Origin: Phycisphaerae bacterium
Lineage (GTDB): Bacteria > Planctomycetota > Phycisphaerae > Phycisphaerales > UBA1924
DNA: 41,096 bases
Direction: 5' to 3'
NCBI GenBank assembly: GCA_030429485.1
Contig: JAUIFD010000009.1
Coordinates: forward strand, 1-41,096
Shown here: in pieces, positions 1-8,949 of the stretch
Layout: each line of letters starts with the position of its first letter
How positions within the stretch are numbered: the stretch's first letter is position 1
Position numbers and translations under genes: made by a program
Notes under the pieces: model-generated
Database searches by the model: none
Told to the model about the DNA's origin: nothing
What the model saw: the letters and a program-made list of their open reading frames with translations, nothing else

Positions 1-487
1 ACCCCACGAGCGTGCGCATCTTCTCCGTATCGATTTTGAGCCGTCGCCCCACCACCGAGCCGATCGTCGCCCCGATCTGCACGATCGGGCCTTCCGTACC
101 CGCCGACCCGCCCGCGCCCACCGTCAGGATCGACGCGATGACCTTCACGATCCCGATCCGCGCCGGGATGACCCCACCGCCCTTGATCAGCGCCCGCAGC
201 ACTTGGGGCACCCCGTGCCCCTTCGCCTCCGTCGCCCACCGCTGCACGATCAGCCCCGTCAGCCCCATCCCGATCATCGGGATCACCACCAGCGCCACCA
301 ACCCCAGGTGGTGCTGCGCCAACTCGACCCAATGCTCGACCCAGTGCAGCGCCTCAGCGAACCCGATCGCGCCGAAACCCGTCAGCGTGCCGATCGCCGC
401 GCCGAACGCGATGAGATACCAATCCCGCTCGAAGCCGAGACGGATGGACAGCTTGCGATAGAGGGCCGGGTCGAGCAACCGCTTCAT
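1..487 (-). CDS. ClC-family chloride channel/transporter, N-terminal part (cut by window edge)
   Basis: The minus strand reads from an ATG at 487 to the window edge without a stop, giving the first 162 residues. They match the N-terminal half of ClC chloride channels and H+/Cl- exchangers: a hydrophobic helix at about residues 24-46, another at 63-82, the GxGxP selectivity motif as GHGVPQV (90-96), and the GxEGP motif as GSAGTEGPIVQIG (127-139). Glu132 corresponds to the gating glutamate of the family. The usual Arg of GREGP is Thr here. The GHGVP variant is common in bacterial ClC proteins that carry C-terminal CBS domains, but that end is outside the window. The gene lies 48 bp downstream of the TIGR03790 gene on the same strand and may share its transcript. 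Confidence 0.9.
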   Translation of the reverse strand, partial: MKRLLDPALYRKLSIRLGFERDWYLIAFGAAIGTLTGFGAIGFAEALHWVEHWVELAQHHLGLVALVVIPMIGMGLTGLIVQRWATEAKGHGVPQVLRALIKGGGVIPARIGIVKVIASILTVGAGGSAGTEGPIVQIGATIGSVVGRRLKIDTEKMRTLVG

Positions 488-535
488 GCGCGGCGGACTA
501 TACGGCCCGCGGGCACTCGCCCCGCGCCAACCCGA

Positions 536-2683
536 CTAGCACCCGGCCTGATACGCCGCCAGGAACGCGAAGAAGTCGTTCGTGTTGATCAGCCCGTCGC
601 CGCCCGTCGGCGCGAAATCCGCGCGCAGGTCCATCGCCTGGTAGTAGCTCAGAAACTGGAAGAAGTCGTTCGTGTTGATCAGCCCATCGCCATTGGGAGG
701 AGGCGACAGATCGCCGGGGCAGTCACTCGGGAAGGCGTCGTAGACCACGACCATCGTCGCCACGTTCGAATCGCCGCTCGCGGTGCTCACGCGATACTCG
801 ATCTCGTCGTACCCCGTCGCCCCGGCGTCGGGGGTCAGCAGGCGGAACGGCCCGCCCGGCCCCTCAAGAGTCGCCTGCGCGGGCCCCGAGACGATCTCCA
901 GCGCCACATCCTCCGGCAAGGCGTCGGTCGTGTGCGGGAACATCACGAGCGTCGCCTCACCCGCCGTCGCGAGCGCGTGCGAATCAAACGCGACCGGGAG
1001 CCCCGCACCGGGCGCCGGCCCCGAGTAGCTCACGTCGATCTCCACCGGCGCCGACTTCACCCTCGAGCCGTCGTCAAACAGCGCCTCGGCAAACACGCGC
1101 GACACACCCGCACCGAGCGTCTGTCCATAGACGCTCACCACACCACCACCACCCGGCACAGCCGCCACCACGCGACCGTTCTGCACCAATCGCGTCTCGA
1201 CCACACGCCCTGCGCCCGCGGCTCCCAAGGTGAAGGTGATCGCCGACGTGCGGGTCCCGGTCGTCGCGCTCGGCGAGATCGTCGCGGAACGTCCGTGGTT
1301 GTTCACGATCAGCTCCGTCGTGTACGCGCCCGCGAACTCCGCCGGGGTGACCTCGAACGCGAGCAGCCGCAGGTCATGCCACCCGTCGGAGAGCGTCGTC
1401 GTGTCGAGCGTGTGCTGGATGTTCAGAGCCGACGTCGAGACACGCACGTTGTCAACCAGCAGCTCCGTGCGCACGAGAATCGAACCGGAACGCTGGAGTG
1501 TCACGTTCGGCATCAGCGTGAGCGTGCCCGACGCGTCGCCCACCGGCACGCCCGTGAGCGACGCCAACGGCGGTGTGTCGAACGCCCGGGCCATCGGATC
1601 GCCATAGAGGAGCCCCTGGTACGGCGTCGCGCTCACCGAGCGAAAGACCGCCGCGCCCAACGGCATGCCCATGGCGTAGAGCACGTGCACCCGCGCGTGG
1701 GGAAACTTGCCCGAGTAGTTACAGGGCTCTTCAACCGCGCCCCATGAACCGGAAGCGCCAGCCGTGATCCACGCCGAGACTTTGACCTGCTGCGCGCGAT
1801 CGAAAGTCGCCGCCCACGACGTCAGATGATCGGCAAAGCTCCCGGAAAGAAGCGTGAAATCGCCGGCCGTGTCGGGGTTCGCGTGCCCCGTCATGATGCC
1901 GAGACAGTCGTGGTTGCCCGTGGGGATGACCGAGCCCGTGAGATGCACGCCCTGCTCGCCGATGTTCGCGAGCTGCGCGACCGCCGCGTCGAAAGCCCCC
2001 TCGCGCGGGTCCGATCGCGCCGCGTCGTTGGTCTCCATGTAGTAGAACGTCCCCGCAGGGCTCGTGAAGTCGGCCGCGACGGAGCGGTCGATCATCGCAA
2101 GAATCTCGTCGACCGAGTTCCCACGGGTGCCGGTGTACCCCAGCATCGCCCCGATGTAGTACTGGCGAGCGTTCGTGTTCGAACTCGGCTCGCCCTGGCT
2201 ATACGACAGCTCCGCGTCGAAACGAGCCGGCGTGTAGCTGGTCGAGGAAAACCGGTTCGCATTCAGCACCGGCACCCCGCCCGCCAGCGTTTGATCGGCC
2301 TGGTAGGCGAGCGTGTAGGCGCCCGTGATCGAGAACCGAGTCACCGGCGAGCAGGTGTCATTCACCAGCCCCGGCGCATCGACGTAGAACGGCGCACCGG
2401 GCATGATGACGATGTAGTCCGCCTGCGCTTCGATGCCCCGAGCCGCGATCGTCGCCTGCAGCGCCGGGATGTTGAACGCGGCAAACGCGGCGAAATCGAC
2501 CGCCCCGGGCGTCATGTAGATGACGTTCGCGTCCGGCACCCCGCGAGCCTGCTTGTAGTAGTTCCCGACGTACATCGACTCCGCGTTCGTCGGGTCGAGG
2601 ATCAGCACGAGCGACTCCGGCGTCCCCAACGCCGACCCACCCAGCGCCAGCGCCCCCACCGCAACACCAAACGAACGACGCAT
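536..2683 (-). CDS. Secreted TIGR03790-family protein with C-terminal dockerin-like EF-hand tail
   Basis: This 715-aa protein starts with a signal peptide (MRRSFGVAVGALALGGSALG). The ATG at 2683 is chosen because GGAAGGAAG lies just upstream; an in-frame start 11 codons earlier has no such site. The first ~350 residues resemble the TIGR03790 family, of unknown function (opening SLVLILDPTNAES, then NYYKQARGVP). The middle looks like beta-sandwich or Ig-like modules. The C-terminus carries two EF-hand-like repeats around GDGLINTNDFF, about 25 residues apart, ending in YQAGC. The same tail occurs on the phosphatase-like protein at 11770-14937, so it is probably a shared surface-attachment or assembly tag. 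The role of the main domain is unknown. Confidence 0.85.
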   Translation of the reverse strand: MRRSFGVAVGALALGGSALGTPESLVLILDPTNAESMYVGNYYKQARGVPDANVIYMTPGAVDFAAFAAFNIPALQATIAARGIEAQADYIVIMPGAPFYVDAPGLVNDTCSPVTRFSITGAYTLAYQADQTLAGGVPVLNANRFSSTSYTPARFDAELSYSQGEPSSNTNARQYYIGAMLGYTGTRGNSVDEILAMIDRSVAADFTSPAGTFYYMETNDAARSDPREGAFDAAVAQLANIGEQGVHLTGSVIPTGNHDCLGIMTGHANPDTAGDFTLLSGSFADHLTSWAATFDRAQQVKVSAWITAGASGSWGAVEEPCNYSGKFPHARVHVLYAMGMPLGAAVFRSVSATPYQGLLYGDPMARAFDTPPLASLTGVPVGDASGTLTLMPNVTLQRSGSILVRTELLVDNVRVSTSALNIQHTLDTTTLSDGWHDLRLLAFEVTPAEFAGAYTTELIVNNHGRSATISPSATTGTRTSAITFTLGAAGAGRVVETRLVQNGRVVAAVPGGGGVVSVYGQTLGAGVSRVFAEALFDDGSRVKSAPVEIDVSYSGPAPGAGLPVAFDSHALATAGEATLVMFPHTTDALPEDVALEIVSGPAQATLEGPGGPFRLLTPDAGATGYDEIEYRVSTASGDSNVATMVVVYDAFPSDCPGDLSPPPNGDGLINTNDFFQFLSYYQAMDLRADFAPTGGDGLINTNDFFAFLAAYQAGC

Positions 2684-2855
2684 CAGACTTCCTTCCACAA
2701 CTCTCCCCGCGTCCATCCCGCCCCTCGCTCCGACGGTACCGCCATCGGCCCCTCAGAGCGAGACCTCTCGTCCGCCACCGTCACAACCTCGATACGGAAC
2801 CCGCGCGCTTGAGGTTTGGACCGTCTAGAACCAGGTAGAACACCGGGACGTTCCG

Positions 2856-4865
2856 CTACTCCGCGATCTCCAGGAGCTTGGCGAGACGAATCACCTCCGC
2901 CACGCTCCAAGCCTGCGCCGGGCAGCCGCCGGGCGCGTGGGGCTCGTCGCCATCGGCAACCTCGAAGAGGTGACCCATCGCGCCGTGCCCAGGAAACTCG
3001 AGCATCGGCTGGACGAAACGCCGCCACGCCTCGCGCTTCGCCTCGATGGTCGAGCCGCGCGAACGGACCCATGCCTCGACAAATGGCCCGATAAGCCAGG
3101 GCCAGGCCGTGCCTTGGTGATACGCCTCGTCGCGCTCCACGCGCCCACCGTGATAGTGGCGCTTGTACGCCGGATCACTCGGCGCGAGCGTGCGCATCCC
3201 CATGGGTGTCCAGAGCGTGCTCGCCGCGAGGTCGACCGCACGCCGAGCGCGCTCCGCGTCGAGCAGACACTCCGCGAGCCCACCCACCGCGAGCATCGCG
3301 TTGGGACGGATCGAGCGATCGACATGCCCCGGCGCGTGGTTGACGTCGATCACGTCCGCGAGGTACCCCGTCTGCTCGATCCAGAACCGCTCCGGGAACG
3401 ACTCGCGCGCACGGGCGAGCAAGCGGACCAGCGCACGGTCCTTGCCCGCTGTCATCGCGAGCGCGTTGATCCACAGCGCCTGGATCTCCACCGGCTTGCC
3501 GACGCGCGGCGTCACCGCGTGCCCGTCGTACCGCGCATCCATCCACGTCAGCGCCGTCCCCTCCTCACCCGCGCGCAGCAGCCCATCGACCGGATCGCAC
3601 ACAATGCCAAGGCGCGTCCCCTCGATGCATCCCTCGACAATCCCGCGCGCGGTGTCCAGGATCGCGCGCTCGTCACCGCGCGCCAGACGGAATCCGCCCT
3701 CCCGCGCCGCGCGCACAAACTCGTGCCCCGCGATCACGTACCAAAGCCCCGCGTCCACCGAGTGAAACTCCGGCGCGGCGCCCTCATCCGGGAATCGGTT
3801 GGGCATCATGCCGCCGGAGCGATACCGCGCCCAATCCGTGAGAATCCGGCGCGCCTCCTCGAGCTTGCCCGTCGCAAGGCACAGGCCCCGGACCGAGATG
3901 AACGTGTCACGCCCCCAATCCGTGAACCACGGATACCCCGCGATGATCGTCGTCGAGAGCCCACGCCGCACCAGATACGAATCGGCGCTACGCCGAAGCG
4001 CCCCAACGGGCGTCGCCGCCTCGCCACGCCGTCGCCGCTCGCCGGCACGCCACGAGTCAAGCACGACCGCGGGAGACTCCTCCGGCGCCGCCTCGTGCCC
4101 CGGGGTGCTGGCGTGCATCAGGAGCACCGCCTCGCGCCCTGAACCAAGCTCGAAACGAAACACGCCGGGCGACATCAGGTCCTCGAGGTGGTCAAGCCCG
4201 CGCGCCAACTCCGCGTCATACCGAAACTGGCGGTACCACACCGGATCGTGCGCGAAGACGCCGTTCGTGCGGAAGGAAACGGTCGGCACGCCGTGGTACG
4301 GGGAGAACCGCACGCACGCGCCACCCTCCAGCTTGCGCACCTCGGGCATGGTGTTGAACACGCCGTTCTCGTGGTGCGTGTGGTGGTAGTTGCGCCCCGA
4401 CATCAAAGGCCGCACGCACAACACCGGCGATACCCGCGTCGACGACGCGGTACCGGCCCGTGCCGGGGGCGTGAGGCTCCACGAGCAGGCGCACGCCGGC
4501 AAGCCGCGCGGCACGAACACCTCGTGGCGCACCCCGCTGCCGTCCCCGAGCGCGAACGCCCACGTCGGCCACGGCTCAGCGACGAACGTCCGCAACCGGT
4601 CGTGCCCGTCCGGATGCACGACGCCAGGCTCGTAGACCTGCGTCGAGAGCGCCTCGGCCTTTCGACCCCACTCCACCCACGCCTCAAGCCCGTTGACGAG
4701 GACCATGCGCCCGGTCGGCGGCGTGGTCGCACAGCAGAGCAGCGCGTGATACCGCCGCGTCCGCGCACCCGTGGCGGTGCCCGAGGCAAAGCCACCGAGC
4801 CCGTCCGCTTCGAGCCACTCCGGTCCGGGGTCGAATCCGTATCGAGCTGAGGAAACACCAGTCAC
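2856..4865 (-). CDS. Glycogen-debranching enzyme (amylo-alpha-1,6-glucosidase type, GDE N- and C-terminal domains)
   Basis: The 669-aa product matches archaeal/bacterial-type glycogen-debranching enzymes, which hydrolyse alpha-1,6 branch stubs. The N-terminal GDE domain shows EADGLGGFASGT and RTRRYHALL (residues 19-43) and RPLMSGRNYHHTHHENGVF (about 153-171). The C-terminal (alpha/alpha)6-barrel domain shows YPWFTDWGRDTFIS (311-324, with Asp316 and Asp320 as likely active-site acids), HSVDAGLWY (368-376) and YHQGTAWPW near the end. The start is a GTG at 4865 with no clear Shine-Dalgarno site, so the exact start is uncertain. It lies 146 bp downstream of the GT3 glycogen synthase on the same strand and close to glgB, which supports a glycogen role. 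Confidence 0.9.
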   Translation of the reverse strand: MTGVSSARYGFDPGPEWLEADGLGGFASGTATGARTRRYHALLCCATTPPTGRMVLVNGLEAWVEWGRKAEALSTQVYEPGVVHPDGHDRLRTFVAEPWPTWAFALGDGSGVRHEVFVPRGLPACACSWSLTPPARAGTASSTRVSPVLCVRPLMSGRNYHHTHHENGVFNTMPEVRKLEGGACVRFSPYHGVPTVSFRTNGVFAHDPVWYRQFRYDAELARGLDHLEDLMSPGVFRFELGSGREAVLLMHASTPGHEAAPEESPAVVLDSWRAGERRRRGEAATPVGALRRSADSYLVRRGLSTTIIAGYPWFTDWGRDTFISVRGLCLATGKLEEARRILTDWARYRSGGMMPNRFPDEGAAPEFHSVDAGLWYVIAGHEFVRAAREGGFRLARGDERAILDTARGIVEGCIEGTRLGIVCDPVDGLLRAGEEGTALTWMDARYDGHAVTPRVGKPVEIQALWINALAMTAGKDRALVRLLARARESFPERFWIEQTGYLADVIDVNHAPGHVDRSIRPNAMLAVGGLAECLLDAERARRAVDLAASTLWTPMGMRTLAPSDPAYKRHYHGGRVERDEAYHQGTAWPWLIGPFVEAWVRSRGSTIEAKREAWRRFVQPMLEFPGHGAMGHLFEVADGDEPHAPGGCPAQAWSVAEVIRLAKLLEIAE

Positions 4866-5011
4866 GCCGCGAGGGTATCGGAAGTCGGCGGGGCTTTGCT
4901 TCGCAACAGGCGCGGGTGATGCGCTCGGGCAAGCGCCCGCGACATGGATGGCTGCAAGAAAAGGAGCCCTGCACGCCGGCGCCGTTCAAGATCGGGGGTG
5001 CCTGCGAGACC

Positions 5012-6907
5012 TCAACTGCCGCGTGCAGCAGCCGGTTCCGCCCTCGCCAGCGCCAACTCGTGAGCCCGGTGGTAAGGCAGCCCGAGGCGCGACCAGTCGA
5101 AGTTCCAACTCCGGCGCTCCACCTCGTTGCGCATCGCGATGCGCCCGCGCCGGTCGAGCGCACAGAACTCGAGCATGCGCTTCGCCAAGGCGGTCGCGGC
5201 GTCGTCGGTGGGGCGCCCGCGCCGCTGCACCATCCAGAGCCCCCAGCGCGAGTGGTCCGGGTACATCTCCGCGATGTGACGCCCAAATCCAGCGAGGTCC
5301 GACGTAATCGCCGGCACGCCCAGCGCCACGCACTCCATCGGCGTGTATCCCCAAGGCTCGTACGCGCTCGGGAACACACCCAGGTGGCACCCGCGCACAA
5401 ACTGCTCGTATTCCAAGCCCCAGAGCGGGTTGGTCGGCGAGATGAACTGCGGGTGGTAGATCACCTTCACCCGGTCTTCCGGGTGGTTCAACAACCCGAG
5501 ACGCTTGATCGTGCGCACGATCTCGTCCTGCTCGGCGCCGGGCATGCGGTGCGTGAGATACGGCGGCAGGCGATCGGTCTTGAACGCCGCCTGGATACGC
5601 CGCAGGCGGAGCACCCAGTACTCCTCGATCAGCGCGTCGAGCGAAACACGCTCGCCCGCCGCAGCCTTCTTGAAAAGCGCATCGGAGATGTCGCGCGTGA
5701 TGTGCTCGCAGACATCGCGCAACTCCCCAAGCACGCCCCGCGTCTCGAGGGCCTCGGGCAGCAGCGTCTCCACATCCCGCCGCGTCACGATGAAGAAGAC
5801 CACCGTCACCGGCAGCCGCGACCGCCGCAGGCTCTCGTTGAGCCGCGCGCACGCCTCCAGGCAGAGGTCAAAGCCCTTGTTCGTCGGCTCGTACCGCCCC
5901 GACGTGAAGAAGTAGAGCGTGTTCTCGAGGTCGAACGTGTAGCTCGGGAAGAAGTGTCCGAGCGTGAACTCGTGGATCCGCTCCTTGAACTGCCCGTGCA
6001 GCGTCTGGAACTCGTGCCCCACGCTGAACCAGTCGATGTTGAGCCCGTTCGGAAGAATCAGGTCGGGCTCACGACCCAAGAACTTGCCGCACTCTTCCGC
6101 GGTGATCGGCGAGATCGTCGTAAAGACGTTCGACGCCTGGGCGCTCTCGCGCTCGATCGCATGCTGCGTCGTGATCGCGTACTTCCGCGCCTCGGCGTCC
6201 GGATCGATGTCGGGCAAGCGAGAATAGAAATCGCCCTCCGAAGAGGCGATGTACCGCCCGAGCAGCGTCGCGTGGGTCTGGAAAACCGTCGCGACGGGCG
6301 TCTTGTCGCGCTTCGCCATCGCGATCGCGAGCCCGCTCATCCACTCGTGGAAGTGCGCGATCACGCGCCGAGAACCCGCCCCCGCGCCGCTCGACCACGC
6401 GCGAGCCGTCGACGCGAGCAACTTGCGGCTCGCCTCGGCGAACGCGAGCACGCCATCAACCAACGGGTCCGAGGGCGGGCTCTCGATCCCGAACTGCTCC
6501 CAGACCTGGTGCTTGATCTCGTTGATCTTCTCTTCGGTCGCCGCGTACTCAAGCAGCACCACGCGCGGACGCCCCGGCACGAGCCATCGCCCGTGGTGCG
6601 CAACGAGCCCCTGCGAGCGCAGGTCGTCGATGACCTTGCCGAGCCAGCCGGAGGGGCGGCGCGCCTCAAACTCAAGAGACGACTTCGCACCCATGAAAGG
6701 CCCGACCAGGATGTACCGGTTCTGCCACCGCTTCGCCATCGCGGGCGACTTCGAGCGGAGCACCTGGTAGATCCCGCCGATCGGGTTGCACACCTCCCAC
6801 CCGAACTCCATGAGCAGCGCCCCCGGCGGTGCCCGGTCGGGGTCCACGTTCGGCGCGTAGCTCAGGCTCGGGATAGCGTCGGGGGTCGAACCGACGACGG
6901 TCGTCAT
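5012..6907 (-). CDS. Eukaryote-type (GT3) glycogen synthase
   Basis: This 631-aa protein resembles the GT3 glycogen synthases of fungi and animals rather than bacterial GlgA (GT5). GT3 enzymes extend alpha-1,4-glucan and usually use UDP-glucose. The N-terminal Rossmann domain has EFGWEVCNPIGGIYQVL followed by YILVGPF. The C-terminal domain has EPWGYTPMECVALGVP with the two conserved glutamates Glu517 and Glu525, and then LAGFGRHI. An Arg-rich helix (Arg586, 587, 589, 593, 598, 599; pattern RRxRIxxRNxxER) matches the place of the glucose-6-phosphate sensing arginine cluster in eukaryotic enzymes. The ATG at 6907 has TGAGGAGC upstream. It is divergent from glgB across 84 bp, and the debranching enzyme gene follows it. 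Donor nucleotide and allostery are inferences. Confidence 0.9.
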   Translation of the reverse strand: MTTVVGSTPDAIPSLSYAPNVDPDRAPPGALLMEFGWEVCNPIGGIYQVLRSKSPAMAKRWQNRYILVGPFMGAKSSLEFEARRPSGWLGKVIDDLRSQGLVAHHGRWLVPGRPRVVLLEYAATEEKINEIKHQVWEQFGIESPPSDPLVDGVLAFAEASRKLLASTARAWSSGAGAGSRRVIAHFHEWMSGLAIAMAKRDKTPVATVFQTHATLLGRYIASSEGDFYSRLPDIDPDAEARKYAITTQHAIERESAQASNVFTTISPITAEECGKFLGREPDLILPNGLNIDWFSVGHEFQTLHGQFKERIHEFTLGHFFPSYTFDLENTLYFFTSGRYEPTNKGFDLCLEACARLNESLRRSRLPVTVVFFIVTRRDVETLLPEALETRGVLGELRDVCEHITRDISDALFKKAAAGERVSLDALIEEYWVLRLRRIQAAFKTDRLPPYLTHRMPGAEQDEIVRTIKRLGLLNHPEDRVKVIYHPQFISPTNPLWGLEYEQFVRGCHLGVFPSAYEPWGYTPMECVALGVPAITSDLAGFGRHIAEMYPDHSRWGLWMVQRRGRPTDDAATALAKRMLEFCALDRRGRIAMRNEVERRSWNFDWSRLGLPYHRAHELALARAEPAAARGS

Positions 6908-6991
6908 GGGTGCTCCTCACGAGACTGATGCCGCTACTCTCGACGATAGCGGGTTGGCGGCACGCGCGGGCGGCTCGCGAAGGGCAAGGTC

Positions 6992-8878
6992 ATGGCGCCA
7001 CGCGAGATCACACCGGAAGACCTCCACCTCTTCAACGAGGGGACGCACCGCCGACTCTACGAGGTGCTCGGCGCGCACCCCCACCCGAGCGGAGGCGTGC
7101 GGTTTTCCGTCTGGGCTCCAAACGCCCGCGAGGTCTCCGTTCTCGGCGATTTCAACGGCTGGACCAGGGGGCAGGACCAGCTCTCACCCGTCGAGTCATC
7201 CGGCATCTGGACGGGCTGGATTCGTGCCGCGACCCCGACCGACGCGTACAAGCTCCTCATTCGTTCGCACGTTGACGGGTACGAGGTCGAAAAGGCCGAT
7301 CCTTTCGCGTTCCACGCCGAGACCCCCCCGCGCACCGCCTCCAAGGTCTGGAGGCTCGATTACGAGTGGGGCGACGCCGACTGGATGGCCCGACGGACGC
7401 AAGGCGACCTCCACCGGGCGCCCATGTCGATCTATGAGATTCACGCGGGCAGTTGGCGCGGCGTGCCCGAAGACCGCCACCGCTCACTCTCCTACCGCGA
7501 ACTCGCGCGCGATCTGCCCCCCTACCTCAACGACCTGGGGTTCACCCACGTCGAACTCATGCCCGTGATGGAGCACCCGCTCCTTCAGAGCTGGGGATAC
7601 CAGACCACCGGGTACTTCGCGCCGACCAGCCGGTACGGCACGCCCCAGGACTTCATGTTCCTCGTCGACACGCTCCACCAGAACGGCATCGGCGTCATCC
7701 TCGACTGGGTGCCGAGCCACTTCCCCCTCGATCAGCATGGGCTCGCGTACTTCGACGGCACGCACCTGTTCGAGCACTCCGACCCGCGCCAGGGCTTCCA
7801 CCCCGACTGGACAACGGGGGTCTTCAACTACGGTCGGCACGAGGTGCGGGCCTTCTTGCTCTCGTCCGCGTGCTTCTGGCTCGACAAGTACCACGCCGAC
7901 GGCATCCGCGTGGACGCGGTCGCGTCCATGCTCTACCTCGACTACTCACGCAAAGAGGGCGAGTGGATCCCCAACAGGCACGGCGGCAACGAGAACCTCG
8001 AAGCGATCGAGTTCATGCGCGAGTTCAACCGCGCGATGTACGAGGAGTTCCCCGGCGTCCAGACCATCGCGGAGGAGTCGACCGCGTGGGGCGGCGTCTC
8101 ACGCCCCGTACACCTCGGCGGGCTCGGGTTCGGCTTCAAGTGGGACATGGGGTGGATGAACGACACCCTCCGCTATTTCTCCAAAGACGCCGTGCACCGG
8201 CGCTTCCACCACAACGATCTGACGTTCCGCGCGATCTACGCCAACTCCGAGAACTACGTCCTCCCCCTCTCGCACGACGAGATCGTCCACGGCAAGGGCT
8301 CGCTCGTCTCCAAGATGCCCGGGGACGATTGGCAGAAGTTCGCCAACCTCCGCCTGCTGCTCGCCAACCAGTGGCTCACACCGGGCAAGAAGCTCCTGTT
8401 CATGGGCAGCGAGTTCGCGCAATGGGACGAGTGGAGTTGCGAGCGGAGTCTCGACTGGCACTTGTCGGGCTTCGACCGGCACGCAGGCGTCTCCGAGCTG
8501 GTGCGCCGCCTCAACGCGCTCTACCGACACCCGGCGATGCACGAGGGTGACTGCGACCCCGCGGGCTTCGAGTGGATCCATCACATGGACGCCGACGCGT
8601 CGGTCACCGCGTTCATGCGCGTCGGCGGCGGCGAGCGCATGATTTGCGCGTTCAACCACACACCCGTCCCGCGTGAGGCGTATCGCATGGGTGTTGGTGG
8701 CGCCGATCGGTGGCGGCTGGTCCTCTCCACGGACGACGACGCGTTCGGAGGCGCAGGGTTCGGCGTGCCCCCGATGGTCGAGAGTGAGCCGACGCCGTGG
8801 CATGGGCGGGATCGTTCCGGCGTGTTCACGCTTCCGGCGCTCTCCGCGGTGGTCTATGCGGCAGATTCGTCCGATTGA
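6992..8878 (+). CDS. glgB: 1,4-alpha-glucan branching enzyme GlgB
   Basis: The 628-aa product is a GH13 glycogen branching enzyme, which creates alpha-1,6 branches. An N-terminal CBM48-like domain is seen at about 20-100 ([19 protein letters not shown]). The catalytic barrel follows with [12 protein letters not shown] (234-245), the nucleophile in GIRVDAV (Asp308), the acid/base in TIAEEST (Glu361 or 362) and LSHDE (His428, Asp429). A C-terminal beta domain closes the protein. The length fits the short GlgB form without the extra N-terminal module of E. coli. The start ATG at 6992 has AAGGGCAAGG just upstream. It diverges from the GT3 glycogen synthase, so the 84-bp gap probably holds both promoters. 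Confidence 0.97.
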   Translation: MAPREITPEDLHLFNEGTHRRLYEVLGAHPHPSGGVRFSVWAPNAREVSVLGDFNGWTRGQDQLSPVESSGIWTGWIRAATPTDAYKLLIRSHVDGYEVEKADPFAFHAETPPRTASKVWRLDYEWGDADWMARRTQGDLHRAPMSIYEIHAGSWRGVPEDRHRSLSYRELARDLPPYLNDLGFTHVELMPVMEHPLLQSWGYQTTGYFAPTSRYGTPQDFMFLVDTLHQNGIGVILDWVPSHFPLDQHGLAYFDGTHLFEHSDPRQGFHPDWTTGVFNYGRHEVRAFLLSSACFWLDKYHADGIRVDAVASMLYLDYSRKEGEWIPNRHGGNENLEAIEFMREFNRAMYEEFPGVQTIAEESTAWGGVSRPVHLGGLGFGFKWDMGWMNDTLRYFSKDAVHRRFHHNDLTFRAIYANSENYVLPLSHDEIVHGKGSLVSKMPGDDWQKFANLRLLLANQWLTPGKKLLFMGSEFAQWDEWSCERSLDWHLSGFDRHAGVSELVRRLNALYRHPAMHEGDCDPAGFEWIHHMDADASVTAFMRVGGGERMICAFNHTPVPREAYRMGVGGADRWRLVLSTDDDAFGGAGFGVPPMVESEPTPWHGRDRSGVFTLPALSAVVYAADSSD

Positions 8879-8949
8879 CTCCCGAAGGTGGGTCGGCGGC
8901 ACGGGCGGGGCGATAATCCGTCTGAGGCCGAAGGTGGAGCGAACACACG

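Noticed and set aside
1-487. Loss of the ClC Arg in GREGP (Thr here) as a functional change
   Set aside because: The key Glu is kept, the variant looks within family range and the rest of the protein is outside the window.
203-1747. Long plus-strand open frame opposite the TIGR03790 gene
   Set aside because: Arg/His/Pro-rich translation with no domain; it is the antisense shadow of a clear minus-strand gene, as are similar frames at 1826-2812, 2937-4142, 4916-6928 and 15703-16815.
7453-8550. 365-codon plus-strand frame within glgB
   Set aside because: Same strand but other frame of an unmistakable glgB; composition is Arg/Pro-rich and lacks any motif.
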